Assembly (NCBI RefSeq): GCF_001940525.2
Contig: NZ_CP019437.1
Span: 2,144,501-2,208,500, forward strand
Source: Thioclava nitratireducens
Lineage (GTDB): Bacteria > Pseudomonadota > Alphaproteobacteria > Rhodobacterales > Rhodobacteraceae
DNA: 64,000 nucleotides
Direction: 5' to 3'
Every line of letters begins with the position of its first letter. Within the stretch, counting starts at the first letter, position 1. Below the pieces are notes generated by a model. The model did not search any database, was not told the origin of the DNA, and worked only from the letters and a program-made list of their open reading frames with translations. Both the position numbers and the translations under genes were made by a program. Shown here one piece after another: positions 18,897 through 26,613 of this stretch.

Positions 18897-19961
18897 ATGC
18901 CGGATGATTTTGCTTCCGCCAAACGGGTTCTCATCGTCGATGACTCCGCTACGATGCGTAAGCTTATTCGGGCGCGCCTCGCGACGGACCGGCGGCTTGT
19001 CGTGGTCGGCGAGGCGGCAGACGCGTTCGAGGCGCGCGAAAAAATAAAAATGCTTTTGCCCGATGTGATCACGCTCGATGTCGAGATGCCGCGAATGAGC
19101 GGTCTCGTTTTCCTCGAACGCCTCATGCGTTTACGGCCGATCCCCGTGGTCATGGTGTCGACAGAAACACATAAAGGATCGCGTGCGGCAATCGAAGCGC
19201 TCGCCCTCGGAGCGATCGACTGCGTTGGAAAGCCTCGGTTCGGTAATCTCGAAAGAAGTTTCGAAGTGCTTCCGGAAATTCTTCTCGCAAGTGCGAACGC
19301 GCGACTACCTCAAAGAGCGCGTGATCGCGCCGCGATTACACCCGCGCGAAACTTTCGGTGGGACGGTCAAATCGTGCTTATCGGTTCCTCGACCGGTGGT
19401 GTCGACGCGCTTGAGACGATACTGAAAGGGTTTCCCGGGAATTGCCCTCCCACCCTCATCGCGCAACATATGCCGGAAAGCTTCCTCGCGAGCTTCGCCG
19501 AACGACTCGATCGCATGATAGCGCCAAACGTTCGCCTCGGCATGACGGGGACGTGTCTTGAGCAAGGTCATGTTTATCTCGCGCCTGGTGGCGCAACGCA
19601 TCTCACGGTTCGAAACGCGAAAGCTCCTGAACTCGCATTGATCGAGAGCGAGAAGCGAAACGGGCATCGCCCGTCAGTAGATGTGCTATTCGAATCTGCG
19701 GTCGAGATAGCGGCGAAGGCGGTCGCTGTTTTGCTCACCGGTATGGGAAGGGACGGGGCGGAGGGAATGTTGCAACTTCGCAGAGCTGGTGCACATTGTT
19801 TCGCCCAAGATGAAGCGACATCGATCGTTTTTGGAATGCCGCGTGCTGCTCTTGAACTTGGAGCCGCGTCCTATTCGGTTCCGCTGCAAGAGATTTCGCA
19901 AGAAATTCTGACTAGATCTGCTCAGATTTCCGCGCCGGACGGCAAGGTGGGTGGTACATGA
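18897..19961 (+). CDS. cheB: chemotaxis protein-glutamate methylesterase/deamidase CheB
   Basis: 354 residues. The N-terminal receiver has VLIVDDSATMRK and the phospho-acceptor in TLDVEMPRMSG. The C-terminal methylesterase has the catalytic triad motifs GSSTGG (Ser), AQHMPESF (His) and GMGRDGAEGM (Asp). It removes methyl groups from receptors and resets their activity. ATG at 18897 follows GAAGGA; a TTG at 18873 overlapping the mcp stop is less likely. It overlaps cheD by four bases. Confidence 0.95.
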   Translation: MPDDFASAKRVLIVDDSATMRKLIRARLATDRRLVVVGEAADAFEAREKIKMLLPDVITLDVEMPRMSGLVFLERLMRLRPIPVVMVSTETHKGSRAAIEALALGAIDCVGKPRFGNLERSFEVLPEILLASANARLPQRARDRAAITPARNFRWDGQIVLIGSSTGGVDALETILKGFPGNCPPTLIAQHMPESFLASFAERLDRMIAPNVRLGMTGTCLEQGHVYLAPGGATHLTVRNAKAPELALIESEKRNGHRPSVDVLFESAVEIAAKAVAVLLTGMGRDGAEGMLQLRRAGAHCFAQDEATSIVFGMPRAALELGAASYSVPLQEISQEILTRSAQISAPDGKVGGT

Positions 19962-20479
19962 GCGCCGTTGCTTCAGGTCGGCCAATCCACATTTCGCAAG
20001 GTGAGTTTCTTGTCGCAGGAGCGGGAGCGCAATCTATCACGACCATCCTTGGTTCCTGTGTGGCCTGCTGTCTTTACGATGGGAAAGCGCGTGTTGGCGG
20101 AATGAATCACTTTCTCTTGCCAGATACCACCGGCTCAACTTTTCAAGCGGCGAGCTTTGGTGTGAACGCAATGGAACTGCTGATAAATGAACTGATCAAG
20201 CAGGGTGCGCAACGTGGTGACCTTTGCGCGAAGCTCTTCGGTGGCGCGCGCATGGTCAATGGACTATCGGATATCGGATTGAAGAACAGCAAGTTTTCAA
20301 TCGAGTTCCTCGCCAAGGAGGGTATCCCCTGTGTCAGCCAAAGCCTAGGGGGCTCGCAAGCTCGTCGGATAGTGTTTTGGCCTGACACCGGGCGAGCGCG
20401 CCAGAAGCTGCTCGGGGATGCAAAGGTTCTTGAACGCGAGATTGCACCAGCGCCGTCTCTCGACATCGAGTTGTTCTAG
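19958..20479 (+). CDS. cheD: chemoreceptor glutamine deamidase CheD
   Basis: 173 residues. The CheD signatures are present: GSCVACCLYD with the catalytic Cys and GGMNHFLLP with the catalytic His, followed by KLFGGARM. CheD deamidates glutamines in receptors before methylation. Its ATG overlaps the cheB stop. It is the last gene of the forward che unit and converges on the reverse che operon. Confidence 0.95.
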   Translation: MSAVASGRPIHISQGEFLVAGAGAQSITTILGSCVACCLYDGKARVGGMNHFLLPDTTGSTFQAASFGVNAMELLINELIKQGAQRGDLCAKLFGGARMVNGLSDIGLKNSKFSIEFLAKEGIPCVSQSLGGSQARRIVFWPDTGRARQKLLGDAKVLEREIAPAPSLDIELF

Positions 20480-20566
20480 TACGTCAGATGAAAAACCCGT
20501 TGCCTTCCTTCGTAGTTCGGGCATGGCTTAATCGAGTCTCAAAATGTATTCGGAAGCTCAGCTACT

Positions 20567-20929
20567 TCAAAACCAACTGACGTCACCGTCAGTGGCGCGT
20601 TTTTGAAACTCGGCAAAATTCTCGGGATCGAGAGCTGCTGCAAGGTCTTGAAGCCGAAGTGAGGCAAAAACCGTGTCTGCGTCGCAGGCGAGGTCGGGCG
20701 ATATCTGCTCAGAGAGCTTGTTGACGAGCGCCCCGAGGTCTTCAAGAGATTGACTTATGAAATCAATGCTTTGAAGCTCACGAACGATATGCGGCGAGAG
20801 ATCGCCATCAATCACGCTTGCTGAAAGCGTTTTCTGGAGTGAAACCGACAAGCGAGCGAGCGTTTCCAATTCTCGCCCGACGCGTGCGGTGATGTCTCTG
20901 ACTGGGAGTTGGCGGGCGTATTGCCGCAT
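20567..20929 (-). CDS. small che-operon protein, possible CheZ/CheT-like CheY phosphatase
   Basis: 120 residues, predicted almost wholly helical. Its ATG overlaps the stop of the upstream cheY (TAATG), and a GTG ten codons earlier is less likely. A central segment reads ELQSIDFISQSLEDL. The D56-x3-Q60 pair matches the DxxxQ catalytic signature of CheZ phosphatases, set in the same kind of amphipathic helix. The family is not otherwise recognisable. Small che-operon proteins of this kind have been called CheT in rhizobia (from memory). The position as last gene, coupled to a cheY, supports a role in CheY dephosphorylation. This is a hypothesis. Confidence 0.6.
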   Translation of the reverse strand: MRQYARQLPVRDITARVGRELETLARLSVSLQKTLSASVIDGDLSPHIVRELQSIDFISQSLEDLGALVNKLSEQISPDLACDADTVFASLRLQDLAAALDPENFAEFQKRATDGDVSWF

Positions 20930-21315
20930 TACAAACGTCCCACGACGGCTTCGATACACGCTTTCAGTTCGGGCGGGGTGAATGGTTTTTTGATGAAGTT
21001 GTTCATTCCAAGACGTCGGCCAGTCTCGATGATTTCGCGATCGGCTCGTCCGGTGATCAGGATAAATCCTAGCCCCTTCGTGCGTGCGTTCTTTCGCATT
21101 GCCTGAAGGAACTGCAAGCCGTCCATTCCGGGCATGTTGTAGTCAGAGATCACAAGATGAACGGGCTTGGCTTCGAGGCTCTGAAGTGCGCTTTGACCGT
21201 CGGTCGCGTATCCGACCTGTCGAATTCCCATCGCGTCGAGCGCTTGCATAATGAGACCTCGACTCGTCGACATGTCGTCGACCACGAGGATACGCAATTG
21301 GTCTCTCAATGCCAT
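20929..21315 (-). CDS. cheY: chemotaxis response regulator CheY
   Basis: 128 residues, a single receiver domain. VVDDMSTSR gives the acidic pocket, D58 in VISDYNMPGMDG is the phospho-acceptor, and ILITGRAD and KKPFTPPEL hold the conserved Thr and Lys. It is of the motor-type CheY class. It follows the broken cheR by four bases and overlaps the small CheZ/CheT-like gene. The window has a second cheY at 24897-25262, so one may act as a phosphate sink. Confidence 0.93.
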   Translation of the reverse strand: MALRDQLRILVVDDMSTSRGLIMQALDAMGIRQVGYATDGQSALQSLEAKPVHLVISDYNMPGMDGLQFLQAMRKNARTKGLGFILITGRADREIIETGRRLGMNNFIKKPFTPPELKACIEAVVGRL

Positions 21316-21319
21316 GAAG

Positions 21320-22178
21320 TCAGATCCTGCTGGTTCGATTTGTCAGTTGATAGGTCGTGACGCCTGCGGTTCGGAGATTCGAGTGTTTCCCGTCCGTTAC
21401 CCGTTCAGAATGGCCAACAAAGAGGTATCCCCCTGGTGTCAGCTGTTCTTCGAACCGCTCCCAGAGCAGGGCCTGCGCTGCCGGCGCGAAGTAGATGACG
21501 ACGTTGCGACAAAAAATCACGTCGAATTTTCCGCGCATTGGCCAGCGCTCGTGGAGATTGAGTTCACGGAACTGCACAAGACCGCGAAGATTCGGATCAA
21601 CTTGATAATCTTCGCCTTCCTTTCGAAAATATTTTTTGCGCAGGTTCTCTGGCACCGCCTCAAGCGCAGCTGCGGGATAAATCCCCTTCGCGCCCTGTTC
21701 GATCATGAGAGGATCGATGTCGGTTGCGAGGATGCGCAGGTTCAGGGTCGCGAAATCGGGAGCGAGCTCGGCGATTGTCATGGCCATCGAGTAGGCTTCT
21801 TGACCGTTCGAGGATCCCGCTGACCACAGACGAACGCGGCCACCGCAGCGGGCTTCTTCCAGGAGGGGGGGGGAGCACTACTTGGCGCAGTGTCTCGAAG
21901 TGGTGGTTCTCACGGAAGAAATGGGTGACATTCGTCGTGAGAGCCGAAACCATGCGACGGCATTCGTCGCGCCCCCCCTCGGAGCTCACGAGCGCAATAT
22001 AATCCTTGTAGGTTGCGAGCCCCAAGGCCCTGAGCCGTTTAGCAAGACGGCTTTGGACCATCGAGGTTTTGCCGGGCGCGAGCACAATGCCCGTCGTGTC
22101 GGAAAGGAGCTGTGCGATCGCTCTAAATTCCGCCTCTGTCGGCGCGACTTGCCCCAATGTGGACTGCGGAGCGTTCAT
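21320..22178 (-). pseudogene. cheR: chemotaxis protein methyltransferase CheR, interrupted by one frameshift
   Basis: The N-terminal half reads from ATG at 22178 (MNAPQSTLGQVAPTEAEFRAIA) through TTNVTHFFRENHHFETLRQVVLPP. The rest continues in another frame from LLEEARCGG to the stop at 21320, with the CheR motifs ILATDIDPLMI, NLHERWPM and VIFCRNVVIYF. The switch is at a run of nine G (21866-21874 on the plus strand); eight would restore the frame. It lies just before SAM motif I (LWSAGSSNGQEAY), so the product would be inactive. Causes could be a sequencing error, a real mutation, or slippage-based on/off switching. The ATG overlaps the cheW stop. Confidence 0.88.
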
Positions 22179-22645
22179 GCGGCCTCGATCGCCTCTTGCG
22201 GGAGTACGGACGTGAGGTCGAGGATCCGGATCATTCGGCCTTCGACGATCGTGAGCGCCGAAATGTAGCGTTGCGAGATGTCGGCGTTGAGATCGGGCGG
22301 AGGTTGCATCTCCGACCGGGGGAGGGCGAGGATGTCGGAGACCGCGTCGACGAGGAGGCCTGCAGTTTGCCCGCCGACCTGAACGACGATTATCACGTTG
22401 CGAGCATCGCCTGCGACCGGTTCCATTCCCAGGCGAACGGAAAGATCTACAACGGGCAGAACCGTGCCACGCAAGTTGATCACGCCGCGTACGAAGGTGG
22501 GCGCGTGGGGCAGTGGGGTGGCGCGGGTCCAACCGCGGATCTCGCGGACCGACATGATGTCGACGCTGTATTCCTCTTCGCCCAGACGGAAGGAGAGGAG
22601 CTCGACTTCGGCGGCTTCAGATTTGGACGAAATGTCTTCGGTCAT
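22175..22645 (-). CDS. cheW: chemotaxis coupling protein CheW
   Basis: 156 residues with the two-part SH3-like CheW fold: LLSFRLGEEEYSVDIMSVREI, then VRGVINLRGTVLPVVDL and AGLLVDAVSDIL. It links receptors to CheA. It lies three bases after cheA and overlaps cheR by four. Confidence 0.95.
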   Translation of the reverse strand: MTEDISSKSEAAEVELLSFRLGEEEYSVDIMSVREIRGWTRATPLPHAPTFVRGVINLRGTVLPVVDLSVRLGMEPVAGDARNVIIVVQVGGQTAGLLVDAVSDILALPRSEMQPPPDLNADISQRYISALTIVEGRMIRILDLTSVLPQEAIEAA

Positions 22646-22648
22646 GGC

Positions 22649-24886
22649 TTATCCTGCGAGTGAGAGATCGATGGCGCGGGTGTTGCCCGAGGCGGTTTGC
22701 ACGAGATCGGCAGGGTCGAGAATGAGCGCGATCTGACCATCGCCGAGGATTGTCGCCGCAGCGACGCCCGGAATGTGGCCGTAGGACTGCTGTAGGCCTT
22801 TGATCACCACCTGCCGTTGCTCGAGTATTGAATCGACGACAAGTGCGGATCGGGCGCCGTCTTCCTGCGCTGTGAGCAGGACGACATCTCCGCTATAGGA
22901 GTTCTTCGGGTCTCGGTATCCGAGTTCCGCGCCGAGATCGAAAAGGGGCACGAAGGCACCGCGCAGGTGGATCACATTGGTCGATGGCCCGAGTGCGCGG
23001 ATGTCTTCACTCGTTAGCGTGGCCGTTTCAAGGATCGACGAGAGAGGCACGACGAGGGTTTCTCCGGCGACGTTGACGACCATGCCGTCGAGCACGGCGA
23101 GTGTCAGCGGCAGGGAAATCGAAAAGCAGCTGCCTTTGCCGGGGGCGGAGGTGATCGAGATTCGACCGCCGAGGGATTGAATCGAGCTTTTGACGACGTC
23201 CATGCCGACGCCCCGACCTGAAAGCGCCGAAACCTGATCGGCGGTGGAGAAGCCGGGCAGGAAGAGCAGGTTGTCGATTTCGCTGTCCGAGAGTTGGGCA
23301 TCGGCGGCGATCAGGCCTTTTTCGACGGCTTTGCGGAAGACTTTCTTGCGGTTGATGCCGCCGCCGTCATCGCTGACTTCTATGACGACCCGGCCGGAGC
23401 GATGGTGGGCCGAGAGGGTGACGATGCCTTCGCGTGGTTTGCCTGCGGCCACGCGCGTGTCCGAGGCTTCGAGACCATGATCGACGGCGTTGCGGATCAT
23501 GTGGGTGAGTGGATCGGCGAGGCGTTCGATGACGGTCTTGTCGACCTCGGTGGTCTCCCCTTCGGTCTTGAGGCGGACATCCTTTCCGATTGCCGAGGAG
23601 GCCTCGCGAACGATCCTGGCCATTCGCTGGAACAGCGGTTTGACCGGCTGGGCGCGGATCATCATTACGCTGTCCTGGATGTCGCGAGTGAGCATCATGA
23701 AAGCTTCGAGCCCAGTATTTACGGCTGAATTGGGCGGAAGCCCGGCTTCGGCGACGGATTGGGCGAGCATCGCTTGGTTGATCACCAATTCGCCGACAAG
23801 GTTCACCAGACGATCGATACGCTCGATGTCGACGCGCACTGTGGCACCGTGTTCGGCGGCCGGCGCGGGGGTGGCGGCGGCTGCGGGCTGCGCAGCGGTT
23901 GGCTTCGCAGTCTCAGCTTGATGCCCGGTGGGGGACGGATCGGCCTTGCGCGAGGGGGGTGCGGGCTCGGCCTCGGCTCCCTCTTCCGCTCGGGGAGGGG
24001 CGGCGTTTTCCGAACTCTGCGCCTCCGATTCAAGATCTTGGCCGTCGTCTTCCTCTTCGTGGGCGTATTCGCGCAGTTCGCTATCGATGTCGGGGAGCCC
24101 CGCGGGGGGCACTTCGGGTGTTTCTAGTGTCGGGGAGATATCGAGCTGACAGACATCTTCGACGAATTCGAAGACCTCGCGAATTTCGTCTTCTCCGATA
24201 TCCCCGGTGATCTGTACCGACCAGCCGAGATGGTTCTCCTCGGCGTCGAGCGCGTCGAGCGACGGGACCGCAGTCGTGTCGGTCACGACGGAGATATCTG
24301 CAATATCGGAAAGGGCTCGCAGGAGTTGGAGCGGTTCGTTGCCAGAGGCGTAGAGAGCGGTATCCGGGCGGAACTCCAGGTTGAAGCCTGACGGAGGTGC
24401 TTCCACCGGCGCGAAATCGAAGTCGAGATCGAGCGCAAGACCCATCGGTTGGAAATCTGAAACCTCATCGTCTTCCGCTTCCGCCACGCGCTCTGCCCCG
24501 CTCTCGCCCAAAAGCGCTTCGAGAGACTGCAGGCAGGCCGCGGCGGTTGCGGGTTCAGGTGAGCCTTCGCGGGCGGCATGGATCTCGTCGGTGAGCAAAT
24601 CGGCCGCCTGAAAGAATAGTTTCACCGCTTCGGGCGTGAGGGCGAGCCTGCCTGAGCGCAGTTCGTCCAGCACGGTTTCGAAGCGATGGGCGAAAGCGAC
24701 CAGCGCATCGAGGCCGAAGGCGCCGGCGCCGCCCTTGATCGAATGGACCGCCCGAAAGACGACGTTGATCGTTTCGCCATCGTCGGCCCCTTCGTCGAGG
24801 TCGGAGAGCGCGTCTTGCAGGCTTTCGAGCAGCTCTTCGCATTCGATGAAGAAGGACGTTTTGATTTCTGCCATCGGGTCGGACAT
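22649..24886 (-). CDS. cheA: chemotaxis histidine kinase CheA
   Basis: 745 residues from ATG at 24886, which has AAGGAG six bases upstream; TTG at 24907 is rejected. The P1 HPt domain has VFRAVHSIKGGAGAFG with phospho-accepting His48. A linker and P2-like region with Pro/Ala/Glu-rich stretches follows (about residues 130-340). Dimerisation domain P3 includes RIDRLVNLVGELVINQAM. The ATPase domain P4 has MIRNAVDHGLE, VSDDGGGI and SGRGVGMDVV. P5 is CheW-like. CheA phosphorylates CheY and CheB under receptor control. Confidence 0.97.
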   Translation of the reverse strand: MSDPMAEIKTSFFIECEELLESLQDALSDLDEGADDGETINVVFRAVHSIKGGAGAFGLDALVAFAHRFETVLDELRSGRLALTPEAVKLFFQAADLLTDEIHAAREGSPEPATAAACLQSLEALLGESGAERVAEAEDDEVSDFQPMGLALDLDFDFAPVEAPPSGFNLEFRPDTALYASGNEPLQLLRALSDIADISVVTDTTAVPSLDALDAEENHLGWSVQITGDIGEDEIREVFEFVEDVCQLDISPTLETPEVPPAGLPDIDSELREYAHEEEDDGQDLESEAQSSENAAPPRAEEGAEAEPAPPSRKADPSPTGHQAETAKPTAAQPAAAATPAPAAEHGATVRVDIERIDRLVNLVGELVINQAMLAQSVAEAGLPPNSAVNTGLEAFMMLTRDIQDSVMMIRAQPVKPLFQRMARIVREASSAIGKDVRLKTEGETTEVDKTVIERLADPLTHMIRNAVDHGLEASDTRVAAGKPREGIVTLSAHHRSGRVVIEVSDDGGGINRKKVFRKAVEKGLIAADAQLSDSEIDNLLFLPGFSTADQVSALSGRGVGMDVVKSSIQSLGGRISITSAPGKGSCFSISLPLTLAVLDGMVVNVAGETLVVPLSSILETATLTSEDIRALGPSTNVIHLRGAFVPLFDLGAELGYRDPKNSYSGDVVLLTAQEDGARSALVVDSILEQRQVVIKGLQQSYGHIPGVAAATILGDGQIALILDPADLVQTASGNTRAIDLSLAG

Positions 24887-24896
24887 GTCGCGCTCC

Positions 24897-25262
24897 TTAT
24901 CCGGCAACCATGTTGAGCGCCTTGACCAGCTTGGTCGGGTCGAAAGGCTTCACGATCCAGCCGGTCGCCCCGGCGGCGCGGGCGCGGGCTTTCAGCTCTG
25001 CCGCGGATTCGGTGGTGAGGACGAGGATCGGGGTGGCGCGGTGGCGTTCCTGGCCGCGCACAGCCTCGATGAAGCCGAACCCGTCGAGGCGCGGCATGTT
25101 GATGTCGGAGATGATCGCGTCAGGCTCCAGCCCGTCGAGAACCTCCAGCCCGTGCACGCCGTCTTCGGCGAGATAAAGCTCCATCCCGGCGTGTTCGAGG
25201 GTGAGTTTGAGCATGTCGCGAATGGTGCGGCTGTCGTCGACCGCGAGGACTTTCAGGGTCAT
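24897..25262 (-). CDS. CheY-like response regulator
   Basis: 121 residues, one receiver domain. AVDDSRTIRDML gives the acidic pair, IISDINMPRLDG the phospho-Asp, VLTTES the Thr region and VKPFDPTKL the Lys. Start ATG at 25262 overlaps the STAS gene stop (ATGA). It lies ten bases before cheA, so it is part of the same operon. It is a second CheY next to the one at 20929-21315. Confidence 0.92.
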   Translation of the reverse strand: MTLKVLAVDDSRTIRDMLKLTLEHAGMELYLAEDGVHGLEVLDGLEPDAIISDINMPRLDGFGFIEAVRGQERHRATPILVLTTESAAELKARARAAGATGWIVKPFDPTKLVKALNMVAG

Positions 25263-25543
25263 ACGGCCTCCGCATCCGGCTGATGTTGCAGATCGGCGCG
25301 CGAGAGGCCGAACCGGGCGAGCGCGCTGTCGAATGCCTCGGAGCTGGATGTGATCTCGAGGCGATGGCCCGCGCCTCGTGCGGTTTTCGCCGCGGACACC
25401 AGCAGCTGTAGCCCAAGCGCCCCGAGATGGGTCACGTTGGAGGCATCTAGCGCGACGTCCTGCGTCGCCACGCATGTCAGCGACTCATGCAGCGAGCGCA
25501 CGGTCGCAAGATCGATCCGGTCGGGCAGGGTAAGCGCAGTCAT
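25259..25543 (-). CDS. STAS-domain protein of the che operon
   Basis: 94 residues. The pattern LPDRIDLATVRSLHESL, then VALDASNVTHLGALGLQLLVSAAKTAR fits a STAS (anti-sigma-factor antagonist) domain with the conserved Asp-Ala-Ser/Asn-x-Thr switch loop. It is the first gene of the reverse che operon and overlaps cheY. STAS proteins also occur at the head of some other che operons. The partner is unknown; it may tune CheA or a receptor. Confidence 0.78.
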   Translation of the reverse strand: MTALTLPDRIDLATVRSLHESLTCVATQDVALDASNVTHLGALGLQLLVSAAKTARGAGHRLEITSSSEAFDSALARFGLSRADLQHQPDAEAV

Positions 25544-25656
25544 GGCGCCACCGGAAAGTCACGAAGGCAGGGCGTACGCATCGGCAACCTCTTTCAAACA
25601 CATCCGTGCAAGAGGTCTAAGTCCAAGCCGTTAAAATAGGCTTGACGGAAACGCGC

Positions 25657-26613
25657 CTATCGCGACATCCGCGAAGAAAGATAGGAGGCGCAGCCCTGCA
25701 GCGCTGCGTAATCGTCTTCGATCACATAGACCGGGAAGGCGCGCAGGAACTCCGAGAAGCGGCCCTTGGCCTGCATCGCTTCGGCGAAGCCGAATTCCTC
25801 GAGCCACGGCACGACGCCGCGCGCCGCCCCACCGATCAGGTAGATGCCGCCGAAGGGCAGGTGGGTCAGCGCCAGATCACCCACGACACGGCCCAGCATC
25901 TGAACGAACAATTGCCCCGCCGCGACGGCTTTCTCCTCGCCACGGGTGATCGCTTCGAGGATTTCCTGCCCGGACGTGGTCGCGTCTTCCTCTCCCCGGA
26001 GATAGGCGTAGAGACGTTCCAGACCGCGGCCCGACACGACATGCTCGACGCTGGCGAAATCATGTTTCGCATCGAGATAGGTCTTGAGCGCGAAATCGGC
26101 CTCGGTCTCGATCGGCAAGGTGGTGTGTCCGGCCTCGGAAGGGGGGACGACGCGGCCGCCGGGGCCCTCGTGCACGGGAGCCGCGTTGAAGCCGGTGCCT
26201 ATGCCGACCACCAGCCGCGCGGAGCCTTCCTTCGCGGGCAGCCCGGGCAGGATCGGACGCACGGCATCCTCGGCGAGACTTCCCAGCGCATGACCCTGCG
26301 CCTGCAGATCGTTGAGCACGAAGACCTGATCCGTCCCGGTCAGGCGCGCGATATTGTCGGCACGGATTATCCAGGCGAGATTGGTCATCTCGGCTACGTC
26401 GTCGCGCACCGGGCCGGCGGCGGCCACGCAGGCACCCGCAATGGGACCGCAATCCTCGTCGCGGATATATTCAGCGAGAATCTCCTCCAGCGCACCGCGG
26501 CCCAGATTGGGATAACGACGGATCGTTGAATGGATCAGCTTGCCGTCGCGGGCCATCGCGACCCGGGTATTGGTGCCGCCGATATCGGCCAGCAGGGTGA
26601 TTTGATCGCTCAT
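25657..26613 (-). CDS. glk: glucokinase
   Basis: 318 residues. It phosphorylates glucose released from glucosides. ADIGGTNTRVAM is the phosphate-1 loop, LNDLQAQGHAL the sugar-binding region with catalytic Asp, GIGTGFNAAPV the second phosphate loop, and PSEAGHTTLP the following Glu/His motif. ATG at 26613 overlaps the stop of the GH1 gene (ATGA), so it is the third gene of aglR-GH1-glk. Confidence 0.94.
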   Translation of the reverse strand: MSDQITLLADIGGTNTRVAMARDGKLIHSTIRRYPNLGRGALEEILAEYIRDEDCGPIAGACVAAAGPVRDDVAEMTNLAWIIRADNIARLTGTDQVFVLNDLQAQGHALGSLAEDAVRPILPGLPAKEGSARLVVGIGTGFNAAPVHEGPGGRVVPPSEAGHTTLPIETEADFALKTYLDAKHDFASVEHVVSGRGLERLYAYLRGEEDATTSGQEILEAITRGEEKAVAAGQLFVQMLGRVVGDLALTHLPFGGIYLIGGAARGVVPWLEEFGFAEAMQAKGRFSEFLRAFPVYVIEDDYAALQGCASYLSSRMSR

